Assembly: GCF_026000115.1 (NCBI RefSeq)
Contig: NZ_AP026867.1
Coordinates: 6,921,001-6,985,000, forward strand
Direction of reading: 5' to 3'
From: Aureispira anguillae
GTDB taxonomy: Bacteria > Bacteroidota > Bacteroidia > Chitinophagales > Saprospiraceae
DNA length: 64,000 nucleotides
This document shows positions 1 to 9,493 of the stretch, piece after piece. A program made the position numbers and the translations under genes. The notes beneath the pieces are model-generated. The model had not been told where the DNA came from. It was given only the letters and a program-made list of their open reading frames with translations, and did no database searches. Numbering within the stretch: the first letter of the stretch is position 1; each line of letters starts with the position of its first letter.

Positions 1-94
1 AATTTTACTCATTTATGCGTCTTTTTTTGAATTGCTCGTCTAGTAAGATGACAAATAATTAAAAAGCAGGCTGCTAGTTTTGAGCAGTATAAAA

Positions 95-271
95 ATGAAT
101 GTTATGAAAGCGATTTATGTAATTACAGGAACGGTTTTTTTATTGGCACTGGGTACTGCCTTGGCAGAAACAAATAACAATAAAACTAGCAACTGTTGCA
201 CCACGGATTGTTGCCCTCCTACTTGTTGTGTAGATAAGGATAATAGTTGTACAGCAGATTGTTGTCAGTAA
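95..271 (+). CDS. Small exported cysteine-rich protein
   Basis: Encodes about 58 residues. The reading frame is open from a TTG at 80, but the ATG codons at 95 and 104 fit a start better because they place a basic residue just before a hydrophobic signal segment ending in an Ala-Leu-Ala type cleavage site. The mature part is only about 30 residues and holds nine cysteines, mostly as CC pairs (NCC, DCC, TCC, DCC). Such spacing suggests metal binding or a disulfide-knotted peptide in the periplasm, but this is inference; I do not recognise a family. It stands alone and converges with the hydrolase gene on the other strand. Confidence 0.6.
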   Translation: MNVMKAIYVITGTVFLLALGTALAETNNNKTSNCCTTDCCPPTCCVDKDNSCTADCCQ

Positions 272-283
272 AAGCACCTTGAA

Positions 284-316
284 TAAAAAAAGAACAGTTG
301 CTAGGCAACTGTTCTC
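284..316 (-). terminator. Intrinsic terminator of the 340-1311 hydrolase gene
   Basis: A 9-bp perfect stem (arms 292-300 and 306-314) with a 5-base loop is flanked on its low-coordinate side by a run of A, which is a U-run on the minus-strand transcript. It sits just past the minus-strand stop and may also weakly serve the small plus-strand gene. Confidence 0.7.
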
Positions 317-339
317 TTGTAACTTAAAAGCCCGTGATA

Positions 340-1311
340 TTATTTACCTTTAAAATCCATATTAGGAGCGGGTTCGCCTTTCTTTAAAAAACGGTCAAAC
401 CAAGACAATACCTCTTTATTTACCTCTTTTCTAAATGCTCGCAAACCGTGGTCGCCCCCTTCAAATATTTTTAATCGATAAGGAACTCGATGCTCATCAA
501 GAGCAAGTGCCATTTTTAGAGCGTGGGTAGATTTTACCCTCCAATCAGAGTTTCCGTGCAAGATTAGAATGGGAACATCTTTTGAAAATTGATTGGCAAA
601 GTAATAAGCAGATCGTTTTTTTAGTTCGGCTTCTTTATTTTCCCAATAATTGGGAATGAGCTCAGCATAAACACCTTGCTCCATTTGAGGGCGTTCTATT
701 GTTGTTTTGTCAGAAGGAGCACCACCAACAATGGCAGCTTTAATTTGATCGGTTTTTAGCAAGGTCAAATAGGTCATCATGCCGCCTCTACTCCAACCGT
801 ACATTCCAATTCTGCTAGCATCTGCTTTGGGCAACTCTTTGACTACTTCAATCAAATTTAATACATCATTGACGTCACTGCCTCCAAATTCATCCTTTCC
901 CTCACTTTTACCACAACCTCTATAATTACACCCAATAACAATATATCCTTCTTTTGCTAATTGGGAAAAACCATAGGCGACAGGATATTTTCTCTTTCCT
1001 TTGAATAATTGCAAGGCACCAAAATCTCTGTTTCCTCCTCGATTGTAGATAATAACTGGATATTTGCCTGCTTTTTTAGGCATGGCTACATAAGCTTCTA
1101 TTTTTAGATCATTGCTTCGATAAGTGATTTCTTCGACTTCAACTTCTTCCAAAAAACTGAATAAATCAATGAATTGATTGTTATCAAAGTCTTTGTATAA
1201 TTTGGGGTACTTTTTCCAGTCTACTTTATTTTGACTAATAATGAGCGACTTTTGGGCATATAAAAAATGAACACTTAGGCTTAATGCAATTAATAAGAGT
1301 GATTTTTTCAT
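340..1311 (-). CDS. Exported alpha/beta hydrolase, prolyl-oligopeptidase (S9) / dienelactone-hydrolase-like
   Basis: Encodes 323 residues with an N-terminal signal peptide ending near Tyr-Ala-Gln, residue 20, so it should act in the periplasm or outside the cell. The alpha/beta-hydrolase catalytic triad can be read: nucleophile Ser174 in GWSRGG, Asp256 in the GNSDWRV stretch and His288 in GGDHGL. An oxyanion-side RGG motif lies near residue 91. The layout matches S9-family peptidase or esterase domains that lack the beta-propeller. The natural substrate (peptide or ester) cannot be told from sequence. It is monocistronic with its own terminator at 284-316. Confidence 0.85.
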   Translation of the reverse strand: MKKSLLLIALSLSVHFLYAQKSLIISQNKVDWKKYPKLYKDFDNNQFIDLFSFLEEVEVEEITYRSNDLKIEAYVAMPKKAGKYPVIIYNRGGNRDFGALQLFKGKRKYPVAYGFSQLAKEGYIVIGCNYRGCGKSEGKDEFGGSDVNDVLNLIEVVKELPKADASRIGMYGWSRGGMMTYLTLLKTDQIKAAIVGGAPSDKTTIERPQMEQGVYAELIPNYWENKEAELKKRSAYYFANQFSKDVPILILHGNSDWRVKSTHALKMALALDEHRVPYRLKIFEGGDHGLRAFRKEVNKEVLSWFDRFLKKGEPAPNMDFKGK

Positions 1312-1812
1312 AAATGTTGATAGATGTTTTTTTGTTACAAAGTATTGTTTGATAACATTAGATCAGCAATACAAGGTATTAATTCAAGAAAAATTATTTG
1401 ACAGCTGTTTCCCTTATCAATGCAGTTTTGCTCAGAAAAAGTTCTAAAAGGAATCACTACTTAGATTAGTTCTAGTAATAAATCGACCAATGACATGGTG
1501 CGGATGAATTAAGGTTAGGAACATTAAAAAATAGAACTAAAGAAGAATTTTTAGAAAAATAAGCGATGATTATTTCTAAGTAAGTGTTTTTATTGGGTTG
1601 ATTTTTAGTTGGTTGTGGGCTTTCGTTCAGGGAGGGTAGAAAAAAAAATAAAAAATGATCTCATGAAGATGAATTATAAACCATATAAAATGGTTGTCTA
1701 TAATAATTTCCCTATTTTGGGCAGTTATAAGCCAATAACTGATTCATGTTTGTATTTGAAGAGGAAATTGGCTCAGACTATTTTTTATTCAATAACAAAA
1801 CAACTAATCAAC
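1312..1812. other. Long AT-rich spacer upstream of thrS
   Basis: About 500 bases separate the divergent hydrolase and thrS genes. The frame of thrS stays open upstream to 1609 (68 extra codons), but that stretch does not resemble a ThrRS N-terminus and is best read as an untranslated leader. I see no clear TAnnTTTG promoter, T-box or attenuator hairpin. Confidence 0.4.
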
Positions 1813-3750
1813 ATGATTAACATTACTCTTCCTGATGGCAGCGTTCGTAAGTATGAGTCAGGAGCAACTGGACTAGACATTGCCAAATCTATTAGTGAGG
1901 GCTTGGCTCGTAATGTATTATCGGTCAAAGTAAATGGAGAAGTATGGGATGCCACACGTCCTATTGAAAACGATGCGGCAATACAATTACTAACCTTCCG
2001 TGATGATGATGGTAAAGCTACCTTTTGGCATTCTTCTGCACATTTGATGGCAGAAGCCTTGGAAGCATTGTATCCAGGAGTTAAATTTGGAGCAGGTCCA
2101 GCACTAGAAAATGGTTTCTATTATGATATTGATTTGGGAGATCGTACGCTTTCAAGCAAAGATTTTGAAACCATTGAGAAAAAAATGCTAGAATTAGCAC
2201 GCCAAAAAAACGAATATCTGCGTGAGCCAATTAGCAAGGCAGATGCCATTCAGTTTTTTGAAGAAAAAGGCGATGAATACAAATTAGAATTAATCGATAA
2301 ACTAGAGGATGGATCAATCACCCTATACAAACAAGGTGGTTTCACCGATTTGTGTAGAGGACCACACATTCCACATACTGGTTTTATCAAGGCCATAAAA
2401 TTGACAAAATTGTCAGGAGCTTATTGGCAAAATAATGAGGAGAATGCTGTCATGACTCGTGTTTATGGAATTACCTTCCCTAAAGCAAAAGAGTTGAAGG
2501 AATACCTAGCCATGATAGAGGAAGCAAAAAAACGAGATCACAGAAAGCTAGGAAAGGAATTGGAGCTGTTTATGTTTTCTGAAAAAGTAGGAGCTGGTTT
2601 GCCAATTTGGTTGCCCAAGGGGACTGCTTTGAGAAATAGATTACAAGATTTCTTGACCAAAGAACAAATTAAGCGTGGTTATCAGTTGGTAACTACTCCA
2701 CATATTGGACACAAAAACTTGTACATCACTTCTGGGCACTACGAAAAATATGGAGAAGATAGCTTTCAGCCAATTGGAACGCCTAGAGAGGGAGAGGAGT
2801 TTATGCTAAAACCAATGAACTGTCCACATCATTGCGAAATTTATGCACATAAGCCACATTCTTACAAAGAATTGCCTTTGCGTATTGCTGAGTTTGGAAC
2901 GGTTTATCGTTATGAGCAAAGCGGTGAGTTGCACGGCTTGTCAAGAGTGCGTTGTTTCACACAGGACGATGCACATTTGTTTTGTACGGTAGATCAATTG
3001 AAGGATGAGTTTATCGAAACGCTAAATTTGACCTTGTTGGTTTTCCGAAAAATGGGCTTTTCTGATTTTACCGCTCAGATTTCGTTGCGTGATCCTGAAA
3101 AACCTGAAAAATATATTGGATCAGACGAAAATTGGAACGCTGCGGAAAGTGCGATTATTGAGGCAACACAAGAGTTAGGACTCAAAACGGTTACTGAGTT
3201 GGGCGAAGCTGCATTTTATGGTCCAAAACTAGATTTTATGGTTAGGGATGCACTTGGACGTTCTTGGCAACTAGGAACCATTCAGGTAGATTATAACCTG
3301 CCTGAGCGTTTTGAATTGGAATATACAGGAGCGGATAATGCACAGCATCGCCCTGTTATGATTCACCGTGCGCCTTTTGGATCTTTGGAGCGTTTTATTT
3401 CTGTACTTATTGAGCATACTGCTGGGAAATTCCCATTGTGGTTAACTCCAGAGCAATATGCCATCTTGCCTATTTCTGATAAATTTGTAGATTATGCCAA
3501 AGAGGTGAAAAACCAGTTGGAAGCAAAGGATATTAGGGGGTATATGGACAATAGAAATGAGACACTAAAGCGTAAAATTAGAGATGCAGAAGTGAAGAAA
3601 GTACCCATCATGTTGATTGTTGGTGGCAAAGATGTAGAAGGAGGAACTGTTTCTGTTCGTATGCAGGGAGTTGAAGATGGAGACAAAGGAGCGATGACCA
3701 TTCCTGATTTTATGGATTTCTTTAATGGTTTATTAGAACAAGAAGGATAG
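1813..3750 (+). CDS. thrS: Threonyl-tRNA synthetase
   Basis: Charges tRNA-Thr with threonine in the cytoplasm. From the ATG at 1813 the protein has 645 residues, the usual bacterial ThrRS length. A TGS domain (starting [10 protein letters not shown]) covers about residues 1-62. The editing domain follows, with His73 and His77 in HSSAH and a later CRGPH motif. The class II catalytic core carries the zinc-site stretch [14 protein letters not shown] and the motif 3 region [13 protein letters not shown]-terminal anticodon-binding domain completes it. Start choice rests on homology: an open frame extends 204 bases upstream but is Lys-rich and not ThrRS-like. A terminator follows at 3777. Confidence 0.97.
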   Translation: MINITLPDGSVRKYESGATGLDIAKSISEGLARNVLSVKVNGEVWDATRPIENDAAIQLLTFRDDDGKATFWHSSAHLMAEALEALYPGVKFGAGPALENGFYYDIDLGDRTLSSKDFETIEKKMLELARQKNEYLREPISKADAIQFFEEKGDEYKLELIDKLEDGSITLYKQGGFTDLCRGPHIPHTGFIKAIKLTKLSGAYWQNNEENAVMTRVYGITFPKAKELKEYLAMIEEAKKRDHRKLGKELELFMFSEKVGAGLPIWLPKGTALRNRLQDFLTKEQIKRGYQLVTTPHIGHKNLYITSGHYEKYGEDSFQPIGTPREGEEFMLKPMNCPHHCEIYAHKPHSYKELPLRIAEFGTVYRYEQSGELHGLSRVRCFTQDDAHLFCTVDQLKDEFIETLNLTLLVFRKMGFSDFTAQISLRDPEKPEKYIGSDENWNAAESAIIEATQELGLKTVTELGEAAFYGPKLDFMVRDALGRSWQLGTIQVDYNLPERFELEYTGADNAQHRPVMIHRAPFGSLERFISVLIEHTAGKFPLWLTPEQYAILPISDKFVDYAKEVKNQLEAKDIRGYMDNRNETLKRKIRDAEVKKVPIMLIVGGKDVEGGTVSVRMQGVEDGDKGAMTIPDFMDFFNGLLEQEG

Positions 3751-3776
3751 TTTTATCCTAATCAAGGATACGATTG

Positions 3777-3817
3777 CCGCAACTGTTTTTTTAGCAGTTG
3801 CGGTTTTTATTTTTTTG
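3777..3817 (+). terminator. Intrinsic terminator of thrS
   Basis: A 9-bp GC-rich perfect stem (3777-3785 with 3795-3803) closes a T-rich loop and is followed by a long T-run, 27 bases after the thrS stop. Confidence 0.85.
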
Positions 3818-3948
3818 ACAAAAGACGATTCTTTGCCAGAATACTTTAGATAGCACTAGGAGTTTTTATTTTTGTGAACAGATGGGACAAAAAAATGTTT
3901 TGAAGAGTAGTTGATTGTTCTAGTTACTCAGATGAATAAAAATAAAAA

Positions 3949-4875
3949 ATGGAAGTACGGTTATTAAAAAGGGATGAAATAGATGTTCCTAAATGGAATG
4001 GTTGTGTGCATTATGCTGCCAATAGCAAAATTTATGGCTATACTTGGTACTTGGATAATGTAACCAATGATTGGATGGGCTTGGTAGAAGGTGATTATCA
4101 GTCCGTTTTTCCATTGGTTTGGAACGATAGAATGTTAAAAATTAAGCAAATTTATCAACCTTTTCTTTGCCAACAGTTGGGATTGTTTACCGTGAATGTA
4201 CGTTCTAAAGAGCGAATTGCTAAGTTTTTAGAAGCCATTCCTTCTGATTTTAAATATTGGGATATTGCCTTGAATGATGGAAATCGGAATGTGCTTAAAT
4301 TAAAAGAATATGAAGTCTTAGAAAAACAAAACTATCATTTAGATTTAAACAAGCCTTATGATGAGCTGTATCAAGCTTATTCTAAAAATATCAAACGGAA
4401 TATAAAAAAGGCCAAAAATCATAATTTGTTTCTCACTAGTAATTTAAAACCAGAAACGTTTGTAGCAGAAGTCAAAAAAGCACAAATAGCAAAGGGAATT
4501 AAGCACCCTGAAGCACTTTATCATACTGCTCATCGTATTATTTGGAATTGTCTGCATAGGGGCAAAGGAGTAATTTCAGCAGCTTTTGATACGGATAAGA
4601 ACCTCTGTGCAGCAACTTTTTTTATGTTTGATGGGGCTGCAATTATTACATTGCTCAATGTAAGCACAGCTATAGGCAAGGAGGTGGGAGCAATGGCTTA
4701 TCTCTTGGATGCTACTGTTCAACGAGAGGCGGAACGGCTAAAGTATATAGATTTTGAGGGATCGTCTGTTCCTGGTATTGCCCGTTTTTATAAGAGTTTT
4801 GGCGCTCAAAACGTTCCCTATTTTCAATTAAAAAATAATGAATTGCCTTGGTGGATCAAATGGCGTAAAAAATAG
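3949..4875 (+). CDS. FemAB/GNAT-like acyltransferase family protein
   Basis: Encodes 308 residues, cytoplasmic by appearance, with no signal peptide. The fold suggested is the double acetyltransferase-like module of FemAB and related proteins: an N-terminal half of about 130 residues, then a basic segment (SKNIKRNIKKAKN, about residues 143-155) typical of this family, then a C-terminal half with an acetyltransferase-like core ending in a Gly-Ser-Ser-Val-Pro-Gly-Ile-Ala segment before a Phe-Tyr-Lys-Ser-Phe-Gly motif. Members transfer aminoacyl or acyl groups; the acceptor here is unknown. It is monocistronic, and a TATTTTTG box at 3867 could be its -7 element. Confidence 0.65.
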   Translation: MEVRLLKRDEIDVPKWNGCVHYAANSKIYGYTWYLDNVTNDWMGLVEGDYQSVFPLVWNDRMLKIKQIYQPFLCQQLGLFTVNVRSKERIAKFLEAIPSDFKYWDIALNDGNRNVLKLKEYEVLEKQNYHLDLNKPYDELYQAYSKNIKRNIKKAKNHNLFLTSNLKPETFVAEVKKAQIAKGIKHPEALYHTAHRIIWNCLHRGKGVISAAFDTDKNLCAATFFMFDGAAIITLLNVSTAIGKEVGAMAYLLDATVQREAERLKYIDFEGSSVPGIARFYKSFGAQNVPYFQLKNNELPWWIKWRKK

Positions 4876-5101
4876 GAGCATGGCTTAGCTCTTATTAAAA
4901 GCATCAATATAACGACAGAATCATTTAAAGCGCATTTAGAATTCGTGCCGAACATCAATTAATCTATAATATCTACTTGTTTAGTTCATTTTTTCTCCCT
5001 AAATTGTAACTGTATAATAGACCTGAATGTTAGAGGTCATATAACAAAAAAAGATTATAGAAGAACTGCAATTAATAAATAGATCCATTTAAATTTTTAT
5101 T

Positions 5102-6136
5102 ATGGTAGAGGAATTAGATGACTTATTGGGGGATGATGACCTATCTTCATTTTTTGAAAACGAAGATCCCAAAAATGAAGAGGAAGATTTATTGTCGTCA
5201 TTTTTCGCAGAAGATGCTGCTTCAGAAGAAGAGGGCAATGATTTAGCGGCTTTCTTAAACGAAGAAACAGAGGGCGAAGAGGAAGATTTATTGTCGTCAT
5301 TTTTTGCAGAAGATGTTGCTTCAGAGGAAGAGGGCAATGATTTAGCGGCTTTCTTAAACGAGGAAACAGAGGGCGAAGAGGAAGACTTATTGTCGTCATT
5401 TTTTGCAGAAGATGCTGCTTCAGAGGAAGACAGCGATTTAGCGGCTTTCTTAAATGAGGAAGAACCGAATGAAGAGGAGGACTTATTGGCTTCTTTTCTA
5501 GCAGAAGATACTAGCGAAGAAGCGGGAGAGGAAGAAGACGATACAGGAATCTTTGGCGCTTTTTTAGGCGAAGAAACCGAAAAACCTGAAGCCTTATTGC
5601 CCTATAAAAAAGAAAAGCGCAAAGCAAAGGTTGATATTACCAAAAATTCGAAAGACGATAATACAATTGTTAAGCGATATACCAAACGTGAATTGGATGA
5701 CCAACTAAAGAGAGACTATAAGTATATGTTGGGAAAACCCTATATGGTTATTCAACCTCTTACCATTTTGGCAGATTATCCCTATAAAAAGAAAAAAAGT
5801 GATTCGGATATTATAGGAAGCAAAAACGTCGAATATGACTATGCTATGGTTATCGGAAAAGTACTCAAGTGGAGATCTACAGAGGATTTTAGAGGAAAAG
5901 CCTATAAGTTGGGAGAAATCATGTATATGAAGCGGGGTGTTTATTGGATTGACGGGAAAAAAGTGGAAATGGAACCTCATTTTGCAATTGTTATTCATCG
6001 TTCTTACAAGCGAATAAAATCCAAACGAATTAGAGATCTATTAGCACCGCTTAAACAGCGTTTGCGTTCAGGAAAACCATTTAGCATTTACAAAGAATTT
6101 CCAGTTATTATTGAACGGAAAGGAGCTTATAGTTAA
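5102..6136 (+). CDS. Acidic tandem-repeat protein with basic C-terminal domain, unknown function
   Basis: Encodes 344 residues with no signal peptide. Residues 26 to about 165 are four copies of a 33-residue acidic unit (two exact-length copies, then a 32-residue copy, then a diverged one) with the recurring pieces EEEDLLSSFFAED and DLAAFLNEE. These look like short amphipathic acidic helices, as found in protein-binding tails. After residue 165 the composition switches to strongly basic (Lys and Tyr rich) and a folded domain of about 150 residues follows, including EIMYMKRGVYWIDGKK. I recognise no family. The short minus-strand frames opposite the repeats are Ser/Leu-rich shadows. The next gene starts 52 bases later and may be co-transcribed. 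Confidence 0.75.
   Translation: MVEELDDLLGDDDLSSFFENEDPKNEEEDLLSSFFAEDAASEEEGNDLAAFLNEETEGEEEDLLSSFFAEDVASEEEGNDLAAFLNEETEGEEEDLLSSFFAEDAASEEDSDLAAFLNEEEPNEEEDLLASFLAEDTSEEAGEEEDDTGIFGAFLGEETEKPEALLPYKKEKRKAKVDITKNSKDDNTIVKRYTKRELDDQLKRDYKYMLGKPYMVIQPLTILADYPYKKKKSDSDIIGSKNVEYDYAMVIGKVLKWRSTEDFRGKAYKLGEIMYMKRGVYWIDGKKVEMEPHFAIVIHRSYKRIKSKRIRDLLAPLKQRLRSGKPFSIYKEFPVIIERKGAYS
5177..5470 (+). repeat. Tandem 99-bp coding repeat
   Basis: Copies at 5177-5275 and 5276-5374 are nearly identical at DNA level; a third of 96 bp covers 5375-5470, and a decayed fourth follows. They keep the frame and encode the acidic helices of the surrounding gene. The low DNA divergence points to recent duplication by slippage or recombination. 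Confidence 0.9.
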
Positions 6137-6188
6137 AATTTTCTGATTCGACCAAATATCAATTAAAAACCTTCAAATTCTGTCCTAC

Positions 6189-6752
6189 ATGAATCATTTA
6201 ATGGTATGTTGCTCAATAACGTTACTTTTCCTAACTAGCTGCTCGAACTATTGGAAGGCTGATTCTTCAAAAAGAACTTCAGCAGCTAATTTAAAAGTGT
6301 TAGATATTACAGATGGTCAATGGGACTATCTATCGGAAGACCTTGTTTTATTTACCAACTTGGAGCGGTTAAATGTCCAAAACAATGAATTATTGGAAAT
6401 GCCAGATTGTATGGACCAACTGCCTAAGTTGAGACGGTTAAATGTTTCTTCTAATCAATTGGAGGAATTGCCTGCTTCTGTTGCTGCGCTTAAGGCACTC
6501 CAACGACTTAACCTCAGCAATAACAAGTTTACAAGTTTGCCACTTGCCATTCTAGAATTAACAAATTTAGAAGTATTGGATTTAAGGAATAATAAGTTGA
6601 GCGAATTGCCCTCCGATTTGTCGAAATTAGAAAAACTTAATGCAATTTATATTGGCGGAAATAATTTCACAGAGGAACAACGAAAAATGTTTAGAAAGTG
6701 GTTACCTTACACCAAAATTATATTACGATCCAATAAACCATTACTCCGCTAG
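6189..6752 (+). CDS. Leucine-rich-repeat lipoprotein
   Basis: Encodes 187 residues. The N-terminus is a hydrophobic signal with a lipobox (Leu-Thr-Ser-Cys, Cys about residue 18), so it is probably anchored to a membrane. The rest holds about five leucine-rich repeats of the 23-residue bacterial type, with recurring L..LN.s.N.l..LP spacing, ending in a short capping segment. LRR proteins act as binding scaffolds; the partner is unknown. It sits 52 bases after the acidic repeat protein on the same strand, so the two may form a small transcription unit. Confidence 0.85.
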   Translation: MNHLMVCCSITLLFLTSCSNYWKADSSKRTSAANLKVLDITDGQWDYLSEDLVLFTNLERLNVQNNELLEMPDCMDQLPKLRRLNVSSNQLEELPASVAALKALQRLNLSNNKFTSLPLAILELTNLEVLDLRNNKLSELPSDLSKLEKLNAIYIGGNNFTEEQRKMFRKWLPYTKIILRSNKPLLR

Positions 6753-7101
6753 AAACCCGAACCGAGCTATGCGAGTTCATAAGCGTTAGCGTACTAACTG
6801 GGCATGCTTGTAGCCAAAGCTAAACCACATAAACATAGTGCACGAGAAGCTTGGTACTGTGTACCAACTGGAATGCCTAGCACCGTAGGTAAAAGCAAAG
6901 GCACTGCTTTTTTATATTTTTTGTTAACTATCTCATGAGCATAGCGAACTAAAAACTAAGCGCAGTGTCCTCATGACTGAAGGGAACTAATCAGCGGAGT
7001 ATTAATAAACATAAGTAGACCTTTTCTTTTAGGCAGTTTAGCTAGAATCTTGTGCTAACTAGTGTTTTAGAAGCAGATGGTCTATGTTCTAAATACTAAC
7101 A
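6753..7101. other. Noncoding spacer with dispersed-repeat-like sequence
   Basis: About 350 bases with no ORF. It contains motifs rich in GCTA/TAGC (for example GCGTTAGCGTACTAACT near 6783) and the 14-mer TCAGCGGAGTATTA at 6991-7004, which recurs at 48110-48123. It resembles other spacers at 27241-27360, 44690-44750, 48960-49060 and 58800-58980 and may belong to an intergenic repeat family. Confidence 0.45.
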
Positions 7102-8100
7102 ATGAAAGCATTAGTCCTTCAAGAAGTGAAACAAGCGATCACTTGTCAAGATATTTCCAAGCCAAGCCCTCAAGCCGGGCAAGTTTTAATCCAACTCAAA
7201 GCTGCTGCCATCAATCATAGAGATGTCTATATCACTCAAGGATTATATCCTGGAGTGGTTGCGCCTGTGACCTTAGGCTCAGATGGTGCAGGTCAGGTGG
7301 TTGAATTGGGTGCTGGGGTAGACGCTTCGTGGTTAAATCAAATGGTGATTCTTAATCCAAGCATAGGCTGGGAAAAGGCTTTAGAAGTACAGCCAAAAGA
7401 TTATCGTATTTTGGGAATGCCAGATAATGGTTGTTTTGCAGAGTATGTGGTGGTAGATGCCTCGCAATTATCGCTAAAACCAGCACATCTTTCTTTTGAG
7501 CAAGCAGCAGCATTGCCCTTGGCTGGATTGACAGCTTATCGAGCACTTTTTTCTCGGGCAAAAGCTACCTCAAAAGATCGAATCCTAATTTCTGGTGTTG
7601 GTGGAGGTGTAGCGTTGTTTGCCTGCCAATTTGCTATAGCACTAGGGGCAGAAGTTTATGTAACCTCTGGGTCGGAAGAAAAAATTCAAGCGGCTATTGC
7701 TTTAGGTGCAAAAGGTGGGGTAAATTATAAAGAAGAAAATTGGCACAAAACGCTTTTGAAAAAAGCAAATGGTGGTTTTGATGTTGTTGTTGATAGTGCA
7801 GGAGGTGAAGGTTTTAAATACTTTTTAGATTTGGCAAATATGGGCGGTCGGATTGTTTTTTATGGAGGAACAAGAGGAAGTTTTAAGGTCAACCCTCAAA
7901 AGGTATTCTGGAAACAGTTGTCCTTATTAGGCTCTACGATGGGAAGTACAGAGGAGTTTGAGCAAATGGTATCCTTTGTTCAGGAAACAAAATTGATGCC
8001 TGTTGTTGATAGCAAATGGGAGCTAAGTCAGGGGGCAGAAGCTTTTGACTATATGGATGCTGGAAAACAGTTTGGCAAAATTGTATTTACGATTTCATAA
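7102..8100 (+). CDS. Quinone oxidoreductase-like medium-chain dehydrogenase (zinc-binding dehydrogenase family)
   Basis: Encodes 332 residues, the typical length of this NAD(P)H-dependent superfamily. The N-terminal GroES-like domain carries NHRD and a GSDGAG motif (about residues 56-61); the Rossmann domain holds a Gly-rich VGGGV segment near residue 170 that binds the nucleotide. It lacks the structural-zinc Cys cluster of true alcohol dehydrogenases, so it is more like quinone or enone reductases. Substrate unknown. It stands alone between two long spacers. Confidence 0.85.
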   Translation: MKALVLQEVKQAITCQDISKPSPQAGQVLIQLKAAAINHRDVYITQGLYPGVVAPVTLGSDGAGQVVELGAGVDASWLNQMVILNPSIGWEKALEVQPKDYRILGMPDNGCFAEYVVVDASQLSLKPAHLSFEQAAALPLAGLTAYRALFSRAKATSKDRILISGVGGGVALFACQFAIALGAEVYVTSGSEEKIQAAIALGAKGGVNYKEENWHKTLLKKANGGFDVVVDSAGGEGFKYFLDLANMGGRIVFYGGTRGSFKVNPQKVFWKQLSLLGSTMGSTEEFEQMVSFVQETKLMPVVDSKWELSQGAEAFDYMDAGKQFGKIVFTIS

Positions 8101-8203
8101 AAAAAAGATAGCCAAGGTTAAATAAGGAACGAATTTGGATATGCCGTACTCAATTGTTTTGAATTAAACATGCTTCAATTTAATAACTTTTAGAAGGAAA
8201 TCT

Positions 8204-9484
8204 ATGATTAAAAAACTTAGTATACTTTGGGTGAGTTTATTTTGGGTAGCGGCTACAACTTATGGTCAATTATTGGAACACCAGAGCTTTCATGCGCCTA
8301 CTTATGAAGGCCAATGCATGAATTATTTTAACGATACAGCTAGTGGAGTTAATAATGTCAATGCGTTTATTTTAGCAAAAATGACAGAGTTGATGTATTT
8401 GGAACGCTTAGATTATCAGATGCGCTATATTGGAAATAGCTGCCAGCCTGTTGATACCATCTCTTCTACAGATGCATTTCGTGCGAATTCGGTCGTGACG
8501 GATTCTAATTTTCAGACGATTTACACCGAACGTTTTAAGCATTATTTTAATGGAAAATTGGAAACTGAAAAAGAGCACGAAGCCCATCAAGGGGAAGAGG
8601 GAACAGAGGAGCACATTTGTTTTAAGTACATCCAAAAAATACATACCCATACGGCACGTTTTTTAGGGATTAAATACAAATCAGGGCTAGATCCTGAATT
8701 GATGATTATCTCTACCCCAAAGACAATCTTTATTTTGTTTAGAGGCACGGATGATGTAGGAAAAAATAAATGGGCAGAATGGTTGGGAACTGATTTTAGG
8801 ATCAATCAAACGCCAGCAGGAGGTGCTTTAGTAGGAACACGAATTCATACTGGTTTTTGGCTTAGTTTTGATTTGATACGAGATGAATTGATTGAAACCT
8901 TGATTAAATTTAACGCTAAAAAGAAAAATATTTGGTTGGCAGGGCATAGTTTGGGAGCTGCTCTTTCTATTGTAACAGGAACCTACCTAAAATCTTATGG
9001 TTTTGATGTGCAAAATGTCTATGCTTATGCTTGTCCTCGTACCATAGGAAACAAGGCATTCATCCGCAAAACCAATGAACTGTTGCCGCATAGAATTCAG
9101 CGGTTCGAGTATTTTAAAGATCCTGTTACTTTGCTTTGGGCGCCAGGGTTTAAGTACGATTATGTTGGCGAACGAAATTGGTACGATGAAGAAAAAAAGG
9201 GCAACTATAAGTTGTATAAAAATACAGGTGAGCGAGTGGTAGTGACGGGGCCTTTTAAGCGTTACCCTTATATTGATCTTAGCGATAGAAAAGAAGCTCG
9301 TAGAATACGTCGAAATCAATTGAGTGGGACAATTTGTATCGGTATGGGAATGTTGCATTATCACAACCCGCAATGGTATGTCAAAGCAGCTTATAAACAA
9401 TTATCAGAAGAAGAAAAAGAGCATTTACCTAAAGTAGACGATAGTTATCCTTATCTTTACTATGGTAGAAAAGATTCAAAATAA
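8204..9484 (+). CDS. Exported class 3 lipase family protein
   Basis: Encodes 426 residues. A signal peptide ends near Tyr-Gly-Gln, residue 22, so the enzyme should be periplasmic or secreted. The class 3 lipase hallmarks are present: FRGTDD, the lid-side motif, and the nucleophile elbow GHSLGAA, followed by the conserved YACPRTIGNKAF stretch. A DPVTLLW segment after it is in the place of the catalytic Asp/His region. Likely hydrolyses acyl ester bonds in lipids. The nucleoid-associated protein gene begins only 9 bases after its stop, so the two are probably co-transcribed although their roles do not obviously connect. Confidence 0.85.
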   Translation: MIKKLSILWVSLFWVAATTYGQLLEHQSFHAPTYEGQCMNYFNDTASGVNNVNAFILAKMTELMYLERLDYQMRYIGNSCQPVDTISSTDAFRANSVVTDSNFQTIYTERFKHYFNGKLETEKEHEAHQGEEGTEEHICFKYIQKIHTHTARFLGIKYKSGLDPELMIISTPKTIFILFRGTDDVGKNKWAEWLGTDFRINQTPAGGALVGTRIHTGFWLSFDLIRDELIETLIKFNAKKKNIWLAGHSLGAALSIVTGTYLKSYGFDVQNVYAYACPRTIGNKAFIRKTNELLPHRIQRFEYFKDPVTLLWAPGFKYDYVGERNWYDEEKKGNYKLYKNTGERVVVTGPFKRYPYIDLSDRKEARRIRRNQLSGTICIGMGMLHYHNPQWYVKAAYKQLSEEEKEHLPKVDDSYPYLYYGRKDSK

Positions 9485-9493
9485 ATTATACGA

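Noticed and set aside
1609-1812. 68-codon N-terminal extension of ThrRS
   Set aside because: Family homology places the start at the ATG at 1813; the extension is Lys-rich and unlike any ThrRS N-terminus.
5089-5399. Minus-strand Ser- or Leu-rich frames opposite the acidic repeats
   Set aside because: They are antisense shadows of the 99-bp coding repeats, without ribosome binding sites or family resemblance.
5177-5470. 99-bp tandem repeat as a CRISPR array
   Set aside because: The repeats are contiguous, in frame and coding, with no spacers between them.
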